Shown: piece by piece, positions 15,121-23,851 of the stretch | Numbering within the stretch: the first letter of the stretch is position 1 | How the letters are laid out: every line of letters begins with the position of its first letter | Source of the DNA: Micromonospora sp. LH3U1 | Lineage (GTDB): Bacteria > Actinomycetota > Actinomycetes > Mycobacteriales > Micromonosporaceae | Reading direction: 5' to 3' | Assembly (NCBI RefSeq): GCF_028475105.1 | Contig: NZ_CP116936.1 | Coordinates: 7,005,501 to 7,069,500 of the forward strand | Length of the DNA: 64,000 nucleotides | Notes under the pieces: model-generated | Database searches by the model: none | What the model was told of the DNA's origin: nothing | What the model saw: only the letters and a program-made list of their open reading frames with translations | Translations under genes and position numbers: made by a program

Positions 15121-15157
15121 TCCACAGACCCTGTGGATGACACGCGGCTTATCCACA
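15121..15157. promoter_or_regulatory. DnaA-box-like cluster upstream of DUF4192
   Basis: TTATCCACA at 15149-15157 is an exact match to the classical DnaA box. TGTGGATGA at 15132-15140 is a one-mismatch box in the opposite orientation, and TCCACAG-ACC-CTGTGGA (15121-15137) is a perfect palindrome around it. The cluster lies between the divergent DUF4192 and kinase genes. Confidence 0.5.
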
Positions 15158-15264
15158 GTTACTCAGCGTGTTTTTCCTGCTCATCCCGCACCTACGGGTG
15201 CCGGAAGAGACTCGATGTCTTCGGGCGGGACCGAGTTGTCGCGGGGAGCGGTTACCGTGCGCTG

Positions 15265-16179
15265 ATGGACCTGGCGTACCTGCGCGCACACCCGGCACAC
15301 CTGCCGACCTTTCGGACGCACCAGCGGATCCGGGAGACGCCGGTCGCCGGGGGAAACATCTGCGCCGCCGCCCGACTCACCCTGGACGACGGTCACTCCG
15401 TCTTCGCCAAGTCCTGGCCCGAGAGGGCCGACCGACCGGCGCCGGAGGGCTTGTTCGCCGCCGAGGCCGCCGGGTTGCGCTGGCTGCGGGAGGCCGGCGC
15501 GGTCGGCGTACCCGAGGTGATCGTGGCGTTGCCAGACCTGCTGGCGCTCGACTGGGTGGAGCCCGGCGAGCCGACGCCGGAGGCCGCGGAGCGCTTCGGC
15601 CGGGAGTTGGCTGGCCTGCACCGGGCGGGCGCAACCGCCTTCGGTGCGACCTGGCCCGGTTTCATCGGGTCACTTCCACAGGACAACACCCTCGCGGACG
15701 GGCCCTGGTCGACCTGGTTCGCGGAGCGGCGCCTCGCCCCCTACCTGCGACGCTCGGTCGACGGTGGTGCGCTGACCAGTGCCGACGCCGCGCTGGTCGA
15801 GCAGGTGATCGGTCGGGTCGACGGGCTTGGCGGCGACGAGCCGCCCGCACGCATCCACGGCGACCTGTGGCCGGGCAACGTGCTGTGGGGCGTCGACGAC
15901 CGGGCCTGGCTCGTCGACCCGGCGGCGCACGGCGGGCACCGGGAGACGGATCTCGCCCAGCTCGCTCTCTTCGGCGGCATCCCCTACCTGGACCGGGTGC
16001 TGGCCGCCTACCAGGAGAGTTGGCCGCTGCCGGACGGGTGGCGCGACAGGGTGCCACTGCATCAACTGCATCTGCTGCTCGTGCACACCGCGCTCTTCGG
16101 TGGCAGCTACCGGGATGTGGTCGTCCAGACTGCCCATGCCGTCCTGGGCCGGGCCGAGCGCGCTACGGTCGACAGGTGA
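15265..16179 (+). CDS. Fructosamine-kinase / aminoglycoside-phosphotransferase-fold protein
   Basis: 304 residues. Kinase-like landmarks: FAKSWPERAD (ATP-binding Lys), FAAEAAGLRWLREAGAVGVPEVI, LLALDWVEPGEPT (hinge), the catalytic loop RIHGDLWPGNVLWGVD and the metal motif AWLVDPAAHGGHRETDLAQLALFGG. HGDLWPGN followed by DPAxxxGHRExDLA is the fructosamine-3-kinase family (PF03881) pattern. Such kinases phosphorylate ketoamines to start deglycation of proteins or metabolites. ATG 15265 is the natural start. Its stop overlaps the moaA GTG by three bases, so it is co-transcribed with moaA. Confidence 0.85.
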   Translation: MDLAYLRAHPAHLPTFRTHQRIRETPVAGGNICAAARLTLDDGHSVFAKSWPERADRPAPEGLFAAEAAGLRWLREAGAVGVPEVIVALPDLLALDWVEPGEPTPEAAERFGRELAGLHRAGATAFGATWPGFIGSLPQDNTLADGPWSTWFAERRLAPYLRRSVDGGALTSADAALVEQVIGRVDGLGGDEPPARIHGDLWPGNVLWGVDDRAWLVDPAAHGGHRETDLAQLALFGGIPYLDRVLAAYQESWPLPDGWRDRVPLHQLHLLLVHTALFGGSYRDVVVQTAHAVLGRAERATVDR

Positions 16180-17189
16180 GCGTCACCCCGGGGACCGACG
16201 GCGTCCTCGTCGACCGGTACGACCGCGTCGCCCGAGACCTGCGCGTGTCCCTCACCGACAAGTGCAACCTGCGCTGCACCTACTGCATGCCGGCGGAAGG
16301 GCTGCCCTGGCTGGCCGGCCCCGAGTTGCTGACCGACGAGGAGATCGTCCGGCTGGTCCGGGTGGCCGTCGAGCGGCTCGGTGTGACCGAGGTGCGGTTC
16401 ACCGGCGGTGAGCCGCTGATCCGACCCGGGCTGCTCGGCATCGTGAGCGCGGTCGCCGCGTTGACACCCCGCCCCCGGGTCTCGCTGACCACCAACGGCA
16501 TCGGCCTGGACCGGCTGGCCCCGGCGCTGCGCACGGCTGGCCTGGACCGGGTGAACGTCTCACTGGACACCCTGGATCCGGACCGCTTCCTCCGGCTCAC
16601 CCGCCGCCCCCGCCTCGACGCGGTGCTGGCCGGGCTCGCCGGGGCGGCGGCGGCCGGGCTCAGTCCCGTGAAGATCAATTCTGTGCTGATGCGCGGTGTC
16701 AACGAGGACGAGGCGCCGGCCCTGCTCCGCTTCGCTCTCGACCACGACTACCAGCTGCGGATCATCGAGCAGATGCCGTTGGACGCCCAGCACGGCTGGG
16801 ACCGCGACACGATGGTCACCGCCGAGGAGATCCTGACCTCCCTGCGTACCGCCTTCGATCTCAGTCCCGACCCGACCGAGCGCGGCGCGGCACCGGCAGA
16901 GACGTGGCTGGTCGACGGCGGCCCCGCCCGGGTCGGTGTGATCGCCAGCGTCACCCGCCCGTTCTGCGGGGACTGCGACCGCACCCGGCTGACCGCAGAC
17001 GGCCAGGTCCGCGCCTGCCTCTTCGCAACGGAGGAGTCCGACCTGCGTGCCGCGCTCCGCACCGGCGCGGACGACGACGAGTTGGCGCGTCGCTGGCGTA
17101 CCGCGATGTGGGGCAAGCGCGCCGGGCACGGCATCGACGACCCCACCTTCCTCCAGCCGACCCGGCCGATGTCCGCGATCGGAGGTTGA
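16176..17189 (+). CDS. moaA: GTP 3',8-cyclase MoaA
   Basis: 337 residues. The radical-SAM cluster is CNLRCTYC (KCNLRCTYCMPAEGL, residues about 28-36). The C-terminal second [4Fe-4S] site is FCGDCDRTRLTADGQVRACLF with three Cys. The GTP-binding end is GGxxTMSAIGG-like (QPTRPMSAIGG), the conserved double-Gly tail needed for activity. MoaA converts GTP to 3',8-cH2GTP, the first step of molybdopterin synthesis. GTG 16176 overlaps the kinase stop (GTGA). It is followed after 3 bp by moaD; the partner moaC is 15 kb away. Confidence 0.96.
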   Translation: MSVTPGTDGVLVDRYDRVARDLRVSLTDKCNLRCTYCMPAEGLPWLAGPELLTDEEIVRLVRVAVERLGVTEVRFTGGEPLIRPGLLGIVSAVAALTPRPRVSLTTNGIGLDRLAPALRTAGLDRVNVSLDTLDPDRFLRLTRRPRLDAVLAGLAGAAAAGLSPVKINSVLMRGVNEDEAPALLRFALDHDYQLRIIEQMPLDAQHGWDRDTMVTAEEILTSLRTAFDLSPDPTERGAAPAETWLVDGGPARVGVIASVTRPFCGDCDRTRLTADGQVRACLFATEESDLRAALRTGADDDELARRWRTAMWGKRAGHGIDDPTFLQPTRPMSAIGG

Positions 17190-17192
17190 GGC

Positions 17193-17447
17193 GTGGACAC
17201 GACGCCGCTGACCGTCCGCTACTTCGCGGGTGCCCGCGCCGCCGCCGGGCGCGCCGAAGAGGGCATGCCCGCAGGCCGGTCGCTCGACGCCCTCACGGCC
17301 GAGCTGACCCAGCGACACGGCGACCGGCTCGCCGCCGTGCTTCGTGTGGCGAGTTTTCTGGTGGACGGCGTCACCTGTCATGATCGTCAGGCACCCCTGC
17401 CGGCCGGGGCCACGATCGATGTCCTGCCCCCGTTCGCGGGCGGCTGA
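17193..17447 (+). CDS. moaD: MoaD/ThiS-family sulfur carrier protein
   Basis: 84 residues with a ubiquitin-like beta-grasp pattern (LTVRYFAGARAAAGRAEE, then TIDVLPPFAGG) and the obligatory C-terminal Gly-Gly, which is adenylated and thiocarboxylated to deliver sulfur. The ending PPFAGG is typical of MoaD, the small subunit of molybdopterin synthase; the large subunit MoaE is at 29803. GTG 17193 follows moaA by 3 bp with overlapping SD GAGG, so it is the second gene of a moaA-moaD unit. Confidence 0.9.
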   Translation: MDTTPLTVRYFAGARAAAGRAEEGMPAGRSLDALTAELTQRHGDRLAAVLRVASFLVDGVTCHDRQAPLPAGATIDVLPPFAGG

Positions 17448-17462
17448 GGGAGGCGCGCGCAC

Positions 17463-18707
17463 ATGTTGGCGGTTCTGGGGTTCGTGGCTGTCCTGGCGCT
17501 GGCCGTCGGCGGCATCCATTTCTACCTGTGGAAGCGGCTCATTCGGGACACCACCACCCCGGGCCGTTGGCGGCGGGCCGGCGCGATCGCCGCCGTGGTG
17601 TTGGCGCTCCTCGTGCCGGTCACCCTCGCCGGAACGCAGGCCGGGCTCTACTGGCTCGCCTGGCCGGGCTACCTGTGGCTCGCGCTGATGTTCTACCTGC
17701 TGGTCGTGCTGGTCGTGCTGGAAGTACCGATGCTGGTCACCCGGCTGGTGCTGCGCCGCCGGGTGGTTGCCGCGGAGCCGACCACCGCCGCGCCGGAACC
17801 GGTGCTGGTCGGTGCCGCCGGGCCGACCGAGCCGCCGGCCACCGGCGCTGTCGCGGCACCGGACCACGACCCGGCCCGTCGGCTGCTGCTGGCCCGTGGG
17901 GCGGCCATCTTCGCCGGCCTCACCGCCACGGGCATCACGGGGTACGGCATCCGCACGGCGCTCGGCCCGCCACGACTCGACCGGGTGCAGATCCCGCTCG
18001 CCAAGCTCCCCCGCAGCATGGATGGCCTGCGCATCGCCACCGTCTCCGACATCCACCTCGGCCCGCTGCGCGGTCGGGCACACACCGAGCGGATCGTCGC
18101 CGCGATCAACCGGCTCGACGCGGACCTGGTCGCGGTTGTCGGGGACCTGGTCGACGGCTCGGTCGCCGAGCTCGGCTCGGCCGCCGCGCCGCTGCGCGAC
18201 CTGCGTTCCCGGTACGGCAGCTTCTTCGTCACCGGCAACCACGAGTACTACTCGGGGGTGGAGGAGTGGGTCCAGGAGGTCGATCGGCTCGGCCTGCGGG
18301 TGCTGCAGAACCGGCGGCAGGAGATCCAGGCCCGGGGCGGTGTGCTCGACCTGGCCGGCGTGAACGACCTGACGGCGGCGGGCACTGGCCTCGCCGCCGG
18401 GCCGGACTTCGCCGCCGCCCTCGGTGACCGCGACCCGAGCCGCCCCGTGGTTCTGCTCGCACACCAGCCGTTGGCGGCGAAGGAGGCGGCCAGGTACGGC
18501 GTCGACCTGCAACTGTCCGGGCATACCCACGGCGGGCAGATGGTGCCGTTCAACCTGGCCGTACGACTGGAGCAACCGGTGGTCAGCGGGCTCGGCGAGG
18601 TCGACGGCACCAAGGTCTACGTAACCAACGGCGCCGGTTTCTGGGGGCCGCCGGTCCGGGTCGGGGCCGAGCCGCAGATCAGTCTGGTCGAGTTGCGCTC
18701 GGCATAG
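17463..18707 (+). CDS. Membrane-anchored metallophosphoesterase
   Basis: 414 residues. An N-terminal domain with four membrane segments (from LAVLGFVAVLALAVGGIHFYLW to LMFYLLVVLVVLEVPMLVTRLVL) precedes a Pro/Ala linker, another hydrophobic stretch with a Tat-like RRLLLARGAAIFAGL, then the calcineurin-like domain. The metal motifs are all visible: SDIHLGPLRG (D, H), VGDLVDGS (D), TGNHEYYSG (N, H), LLAHQP (H) and LSGHTHGGQ (H-x-H). YkuE/YaeI-like enzymes of this type may act on UDP-sugar or lipid phosphates. It follows moaD by 15 bp but is functionally unrelated. Confidence 0.9.
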   Translation: MLAVLGFVAVLALAVGGIHFYLWKRLIRDTTTPGRWRRAGAIAAVVLALLVPVTLAGTQAGLYWLAWPGYLWLALMFYLLVVLVVLEVPMLVTRLVLRRRVVAAEPTTAAPEPVLVGAAGPTEPPATGAVAAPDHDPARRLLLARGAAIFAGLTATGITGYGIRTALGPPRLDRVQIPLAKLPRSMDGLRIATVSDIHLGPLRGRAHTERIVAAINRLDADLVAVVGDLVDGSVAELGSAAAPLRDLRSRYGSFFVTGNHEYYSGVEEWVQEVDRLGLRVLQNRRQEIQARGGVLDLAGVNDLTAAGTGLAAGPDFAAALGDRDPSRPVVLLAHQPLAAKEAARYGVDLQLSGHTHGGQMVPFNLAVRLEQPVVSGLGEVDGTKVYVTNGAGFWGPPVRVGAEPQISLVELRSA

Positions 18708-18768
18708 CGAGCGTCACGTCCGCGCGTGGCGGCAGGCGGCCGGCGCGGCGGGCGTGACAGGATGCGGC

Positions 18769-21700
18769 GTGCCTCCGTTCAGCGCCGTACCCCCCGGTGG
18801 CCTCCCGCCATTCGTCGCGGACCTGCACATCCACTCGAAGTACTCGCGCGCGTGCAGCCGTGACCTCACCCTGCCGAACCTCGCGTGGTGGGCTCGGCGT
18901 AAGGGCATCGGTCTGCTCGGCACCGGCGACTTCACCCACCCCGCCTGGTACGACCACCTGCGGGAGACGCTGCGCCCGGCCGAGCCGGGGTTGTACCGGC
19001 TCGACGCCGAGGCCGAACGGGACATCGCCCGCCGGCTGCCGCCCCGCCTCGCCGGGACGGCGGAGGCGGACCCGGTCCGGTTCATGCTGAGCGTGGAGAT
19101 CTCCACCATCTACAAGCGGGACGACCTGACCCGCAAGGTGCATCACCTGATCTACCTGCCGGATCTCGACGCGGTGGCCCGCTTCAACACCGCGCTCGGT
19201 CGGATCGGCAACCTCGGCTCGGACGGCCGGCCGATCCTCGGCCTGGACTCCCGCGACCTGCTGGAGATCACCCTGGAGGCCAGCCCGGACGGTTACCTGG
19301 TGCCGGCGCACATCTGGACGCCGTGGTTCTCCGCGCTGGGCTCCAAGTCCGGCTTCGACGCGATCGCGGACTGCTACGCCGACCTGGCCGAACACATCTT
19401 CGCCGTGGAGACGGGGCTCTCCTCCGACCCGGCGATGAACTGGCGGGTCGGGAGCCTGGACGGCTACCAACTGGTGTCCAACTCCGACGCGCACTCGCCA
19501 CCGGCCCTGGGTCGGGAAGCGACCGTGCTGACCGCCGAACGGGACTACTTCGCCGTCCGGGAGGCGCTGCGGACCGGCGATGGCCTGGCCGGCACCATCG
19601 AGTTCTTTCCGGAGGAGGGCAAGTACCACGCGGACGGGCACCGACTGTGTGGGGTCACCTGGTCCCCGGAGCGCACCCGCGCGGCCGGCGGGCGCTGCCC
19701 CGAGTGCGGCAAGCCGCTCACCGTGGGCGTCCTCAGCCGGGTCGAGGAGCTGGCGGACCGCCCGGTGGGGCACCGGCCGGCGCACGCCCGTGATGTCACC
19801 CACCTGGTGCCGTTGGCCGAGATCCTCGGTGAGATCAACAAGGTGGGCGCCCGGTCGAAGAAGGTCGAGGGGCGACTCAACGAGTTGCTCGCCGCGCTCG
19901 GCCCGGAGCTGGAGATCCTGACCACGACGCCGCTGACCGACATCGCGCAGGCAGGTGGTGAGCTGCTGGCCGAGGGCATTGGACGGTTGCGGCGCGGCGA
20001 GGTGCACCGGGTGCCGGGCTACGACGGCGAGTACGGGGTGATCACGCTCTTCGACCCGGCGGAGCTGGGCGCCAACGCCGGCACCGCACAGGAGACGCTG
20101 TTCGACGTACCGGTGCCGGCGCAGCGGCGACCCACGGAGCCGGCGGCCCGCTCGACGGCCAAGCGCCCGGCGGTGGCGAAAGCGGAGCCGAAGCGTAAGC
20201 CGATCCCGGCTCCCGCACCGCCGATCGCGTCGCCGCCGTCTCCCCACGAACCGTTCGAGCCGATGCTCTCCGGCATGGAGGAGGTCGGCACCGGCCTGCT
20301 GGACCGGCTGGACGCGATGCAGCGGGTGGCCGCCTCCGCACCCGGCGGTCCGCTGCTCATCGTGGCTGGTCCGGGCACCGGCAAGACCCGGACGCTCACC
20401 CACCGGATCGCCTACCTGTGCGCGGAGCTGAACGTCTTTCCCGAGCACTGCCTCGCGATCACGTTCACCCGCCGGGCCGCCGAGGAGCTGCGGCACCGCC
20501 TCGACAGCCTGCTCGGCCCGGTCGCGGAGGACGTCACCGTCGGCACGTTCCACGCGCTGGGGTTGACCATTCTGCGGGAGAACGCCGACGCGGCGGGCCT
20601 GCCGGCCAGTTTCCGCATCGCGGACGACGCGGAGCGGGCGGCGGCCCGGTCGGAGGCCGGTGACGACAGCGCCGGTTACACCGCGCTGCTGCGCAAGCAG
20701 GACCTGGTCGACCTGGACGAGCTGGTGAGCCTGCCGGTGGAGCTACTGAAGGCCGATCGGAAGCTGGTCGAGCGGTATCGGGACCGCTGGCGGTGGATCT
20801 TCGTCGACGAGTACCAGGACGTCGACGCGATGCAGTACGAGCTGCTGCAGCTGCTCAGCCCGGCGGACGGCAACCTGTGCGCGATCGGCGACCCGGACCA
20901 GGCGATCTACTCGTTCCGGGGCGCCGACGTCGGCTACTTCCTGCGCTTCTCCGCGGACTTCACGGACGCCCGGTTGGTCCGACTCAACCGCAACTACCGC
21001 TCGTCGGCGCCGATCCTGGCCGCCGCGGCGCAGGCCATCGCACCGTCCTCGCTGGTCCGCGGCCGGCGACTGGACCCGGCCCGACTCGACCCGGAAGCCC
21101 CGCTGGTCGGGCGCTATCCGGCAGGTTCCGTCACCGAGGAAGCCGACTTCGTGGTCCGTACCGTCGACGATCTGGTCGGCGGGCTGTCCCACCGTTCGCT
21201 GGACTCGGGTCGGATCGACGGCCGGTCCACCTCGCTGTCGTTCTCCGACATCGCCGTGCTGTACCGCACCGACGCGCAGGCCGCGCCGATCGTGGACGCC
21301 CTGACCCGGGCCAACATTCCAGTGCAGAAGCGTTCACACGACCGACTTCGGGATCGGCCGGGGGTGGCGGCGATCGCCCGCGAGCTGCGACACGCCGACG
21401 GGTTGGCCGGCTCGCTGGCGGCTCGGGTGCGGCTGGCCGGCCAGGTGGTCGCGGAGCGGTTCGCCGTGCCCACCCTGGATGGCACCGGCACGGTACGTCC
21501 CGAGGACGTCCGCTCGGCCGTGGACCTGCTGACCCCGCTGGCCCGACGCTGCGGCGACGACCTGGAGACGTTCCTGTCGCAACTGTCCACCGGTGCGGAG
21601 GTGGACGCGCTCGACCCGCGCGCGGAGGCGGTCACGCTGCTCACCCTGCACGCCGCGAAGGGCCTGGAGTTCCCGGTGGTCTTCCTGGTCGGCGTCGAGG

Positions 21701-21960
21701 ACGGGTTGCTGCCGCTGCGCTGGCCGGGCTCGACGACCGACGAGGACGCGGTCGCCGAGGAGCGCCGGCTCTTCTTCGTCGGCCTGACCCGGGCCCAGGA
21801 CCGGCTGTACGTCAGTCACGCCGCCCGCCGCACCCGACACGGCACGGAGCGGGACTGCGCCCCGTCGCCATTCCTCAGCGTCATCGACCCAGGCCTGTTC
21901 GAGCGGTTCGGCGAGACAGAGCCCCGACGCCCCAAAGACCGCCAACTCCGCCTCATCTAA
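18769..21960 (+). CDS. EndoQ-like PHP nuclease fused to UvrD/Rep helicase
   Basis: 1063 residues. Residues 1-430 match the endonuclease Q/TIGR00375 family: ADLHIHSKYSRACSRD (metal His-x-His), LGTGDFTHPAW, SVEISTIYKRDDLTRKVHHLIYLPD, VPAHIWTPWFSALGSKSGFDAI, SNSDAHSP, and a zinc knuckle with LCGVTW and CPECGKPL. EndoQ nicks DNA 5' of deaminated bases. A Pro/Ala linker (about 440-505) leads to a superfamily 1A helicase: Walker A AGPGTGKTRTLTHRI (about 532), Walker B VDEYQDVD (about 677), GDPDQAIYSFRGAD, RLNRNYRSS, TLHAAKGLEFPVVFL and FVGLTRAQDRLYVS. GTG 18769 is preferred (AGGA 8 bases upstream); GTG 18754 is possible. Confidence 0.93.
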   Translation: MPPFSAVPPGGLPPFVADLHIHSKYSRACSRDLTLPNLAWWARRKGIGLLGTGDFTHPAWYDHLRETLRPAEPGLYRLDAEAERDIARRLPPRLAGTAEADPVRFMLSVEISTIYKRDDLTRKVHHLIYLPDLDAVARFNTALGRIGNLGSDGRPILGLDSRDLLEITLEASPDGYLVPAHIWTPWFSALGSKSGFDAIADCYADLAEHIFAVETGLSSDPAMNWRVGSLDGYQLVSNSDAHSPPALGREATVLTAERDYFAVREALRTGDGLAGTIEFFPEEGKYHADGHRLCGVTWSPERTRAAGGRCPECGKPLTVGVLSRVEELADRPVGHRPAHARDVTHLVPLAEILGEINKVGARSKKVEGRLNELLAALGPELEILTTTPLTDIAQAGGELLAEGIGRLRRGEVHRVPGYDGEYGVITLFDPAELGANAGTAQETLFDVPVPAQRRPTEPAARSTAKRPAVAKAEPKRKPIPAPAPPIASPPSPHEPFEPMLSGMEEVGTGLLDRLDAMQRVAASAPGGPLLIVAGPGTGKTRTLTHRIAYLCAELNVFPEHCLAITFTRRAAEELRHRLDSLLGPVAEDVTVGTFHALGLTILRENADAAGLPASFRIADDAERAAARSEAGDDSAGYTALLRKQDLVDLDELVSLPVELLKADRKLVERYRDRWRWIFVDEYQDVDAMQYELLQLLSPADGNLCAIGDPDQAIYSFRGADVGYFLRFSADFTDARLVRLNRNYRSSAPILAAAAQAIAPSSLVRGRRLDPARLDPEAPLVGRYPAGSVTEEADFVVRTVDDLVGGLSHRSLDSGRIDGRSTSLSFSDIAVLYRTDAQAAPIVDALTRANIPVQKRSHDRLRDRPGVAAIARELRHADGLAGSLAARVRLAGQVVAERFAVPTLDGTGTVRPEDVRSAVDLLTPLARRCGDDLETFLSQLSTGAEVDALDPRAEAVTLLTLHAAKGLEFPVVFLVGVEDGLLPLRWPGSTTDEDAVAEERRLFFVGLTRAQDRLYVSHAARRTRHGTERDCAPSPFLSVIDPGLFERFGETEPRRPKDRQLRLI

Positions 21961-21999
21961 CCCCCCGCCCTCTCTCCCCCCTCACCCCCACCGCCGCGC

Positions 22000-22066
22000 G
22001 ATCTTGCACTTTCGGTCGCTGTGATACGTGGAATGCCCCTTATGTCGGGGCAGGAAGTGCAAGATC
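22000..22066 (-). repeat. 67-bp palindromic dispersed repeat, copy 2
   Basis: The same length as copy 1 (399-465) and inverted relative to it; the reverse complement begins GATCTTGCACTTCCTGCCCC and differs at only a handful of positions, mainly in the loop half. It lies in the 141-bp space between the convergent helicase fusion and prepilin peptidase genes. The arms GATCTTGCACT/AGTGCAAGATC are perfect. Confidence 0.85.
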
Positions 22067-22101
22067 AGCGCGAAAGGGGGGAGGGGACGACGGACCAGGG
22101 G

Positions 22102-22755
22102 TCAGGCTAGGAGGACGGCTAGCCAGGCGCCCGCTAGCAGGGTTGGACCGAGTGGCAGCAGGGTGTCCCGGCGTACCCGCCGCGCGGCTAGCAACCCGAG
22201 CACCAGGCCACCGTGCAGCAGGTGAGGCAGGAGCAGCCCGGCCAGCAGAGCGTCCCGGCCCAGCCAGCCGAGCGGCAGGCCGAGAACGGCGGCGAGCTTC
22301 ACGTCCCCGAAGCCCAACCGGGAGCCGGGCAGCAGGGCCAGCAGCACGTGCGCTGAGCCAGCGACCGCCGCGCCGGCCAGCGCGCCGAGTAACCGGCCGG
22401 GAGTGCCGGCCAGCACCGCCGCAGCGGTCAGACCACCGAGGGCCAGCACCCCGGCGACGAGGACCAACGGGTCAGGCAGCCGCAGGCAGGCCAGATCGAC
22501 CACGGCCAGCACCAGCCCCACCGCCGCAACCGCGAGGAAGACCGGCAGCGCAGGGTCGTCACCCCGGGCGACCGCGAGCCCGGCGAACACCACGGCCGCG
22601 ACCGCCGGGCTGAGCCACACCCACGCGCCCCGCCGCCGTCGCGGGCCAGCCCCCGACCTGGCCGGCCGGGTGGTGAAGCGCCGGGCCAGTCGGGGTACGA
22701 CGAGGCCGACCAGCGCGCCGAGCAGCGCGACCGGCACCAGCGCAGCAGCCGACAT
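22102..22755 (-). CDS. Prepilin peptidase, A24 family (C-terminal catalytic half)
   Basis: 217 residues, polytopic (about seven helices). The two catalytic aspartates of A24 peptidases are in VDLACLRLPDPLVL (first D, at the end of a helix) and GFGDVKLAAVLGLPLG (GxGDxK signature). There is no N-terminal methyltransferase domain with CxxC pairs, as in short TadV/CpaA-like actinobacterial enzymes. It would cleave type IV/Flp prepilin leader peptides at the membrane, but no pilin, tad or flp genes occur in this window. Converges on the helicase gene across the repeat. Confidence 0.82.
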   Translation of the reverse strand: MSAAALVPVALLGALVGLVVPRLARRFTTRPARSGAGPRRRRGAWVWLSPAVAAVVFAGLAVARGDDPALPVFLAVAAVGLVLAVVDLACLRLPDPLVLVAGVLALGGLTAAAVLAGTPGRLLGALAGAAVAGSAHVLLALLPGSRLGFGDVKLAAVLGLPLGWLGRDALLAGLLLPHLLHGGLVLGLLAARRVRRDTLLPLGPTLLAGAWLAVLLA

Positions 22756-22765
22756 GGGCCGGACG

Positions 22766-23770
22766 CTACCGGCGGTCGCTCACCGGCGAGGTCCCCGAAC
22801 GTGATCCCGCGCCCGCCCGGCGGGGCCGTTCGGTGGTCACCACCAGAGCGACCCCGGCGACGATGACCGCACCGCCGAGCAGCACCTGCGGGGTGATCGG
22901 TTCGGCCACCAGCAGCGCACCGAGCGCCACCGCGACCGCCGGATTGACGTAGGCGTACGTCGACACCAGCGAGATGGGAGCGTTGTGCAGAAGCCAGACG
23001 TACGCGGTGAACGCCACCAGCGAGCCGGCCACCATGAGATAGGCCAGCGCCAGCCAGGACCGGGTGCTGACCGCCGCCGGGTGGAAATCGGCCAGCTCGC
23101 CCCGACCGGCGGCGACGACGGCCAGCAGCAACGCGCCGGCCAGCATCTCGTACACCGTGGCCACGAAGGGGTCGGCGGGCATCCGGATCCGTCCGGACAG
23201 GAACGACCCGACCGACCAGGAGGTAGCCGCCGCCACCACGGTCAACGCCCCGACCAGCGGCACCGCGTCCGAGTTGCCGGCGGGCAGCACCAGCAGGATC
23301 AGGCCAGCGAAGCCCACGGTGACCCCGGCGAACGTCCAGATCGGTGGCCGGTCCCCGCTGGCCGAGCGCAACAGCACCACGAGCAGCGGCACGGTCGCCA
23401 CCAGCAACGCGGCGATCCCGGACGGCACCGCCACTCCGGGCGGCCCGGATTCGGCGAGCACCACCAGGCCGTTGCCACCCGCGAGCAGGAGCACCCCGAC
23501 CAGCGCGGCGGAGCCGAGTTGCCGCCGGTCCACCCGCAGGGCCCCGGGGCCTCGGCGCAGCCGCAGCACGACCGCCAGGATCAGGCCGGCGACGGCGAAC
23601 CGCAGGGCGGCCGACAGCAGTGAAGGCAGCGTCTCCACGGTGATCCGGATGGCCAGATAGGTGGACCCCCAGAGCACGTAGACCACGATCAACGCGGTCC
23701 AGATCAGGGTCGGCGCGGCGCCGGCGCGTCGGTCAGCGAGGGCTGCGGCGCTCGGTGGAGGTGAGCTCAT
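22766..23770 (-). CDS. EamA/DMT-family transporter
   Basis: 334 residues with ten predicted membrane segments in two EamA repeats: IWTALIVVYVLWGSTYLAIRITVE (the WGS-Y-A motif at the first helix), then the second repeat from GALTVVAAATSWSVGSFLSGRI. The second-half AYVNPAVAVALGALLVAEPIT is the classic EamA ending. RhaT/YdcZ-like members export amino acids and small metabolites; the substrate is not predictable. It lies 10 bp upstream of prepilin peptidase on the same strand, and its basic C-terminus is unremarkable. Confidence 0.9.
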   Translation of the reverse strand: MSSPPPSAAALADRRAGAAPTLIWTALIVVYVLWGSTYLAIRITVETLPSLLSAALRFAVAGLILAVVLRLRRGPGALRVDRRQLGSAALVGVLLLAGGNGLVVLAESGPPGVAVPSGIAALLVATVPLLVVLLRSASGDRPPIWTFAGVTVGFAGLILLVLPAGNSDAVPLVGALTVVAAATSWSVGSFLSGRIRMPADPFVATVYEMLAGALLLAVVAAGRGELADFHPAAVSTRSWLALAYLMVAGSLVAFTAYVWLLHNAPISLVSTYAYVNPAVAVALGALLVAEPITPQVLLGGAVIVAGVALVVTTERPRRAGAGSRSGTSPVSDRR

Positions 23771-23851
23771 CAGTGGACCACGCTACGGTGACGTTGGAGT
23801 CGGCGTCGCGCATTGGTGGCCGGCCTCTCACCACTTGTGCAGGAGGGCGGC

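Noticed and set aside
16560..18575. 671-codon minus-strand frame over moaA, moaD and the phosphoesterase
   Set aside because: A typical GC-rich antisense open frame; the plus strand holds three recognisable families.
20793..22613. 606-codon plus-strand frame running past the helicase gene
   Set aside because: Out-of-phase shadow of the helicase and antisense of prepilin peptidase; low-complexity Arg/Gly/Pro product.
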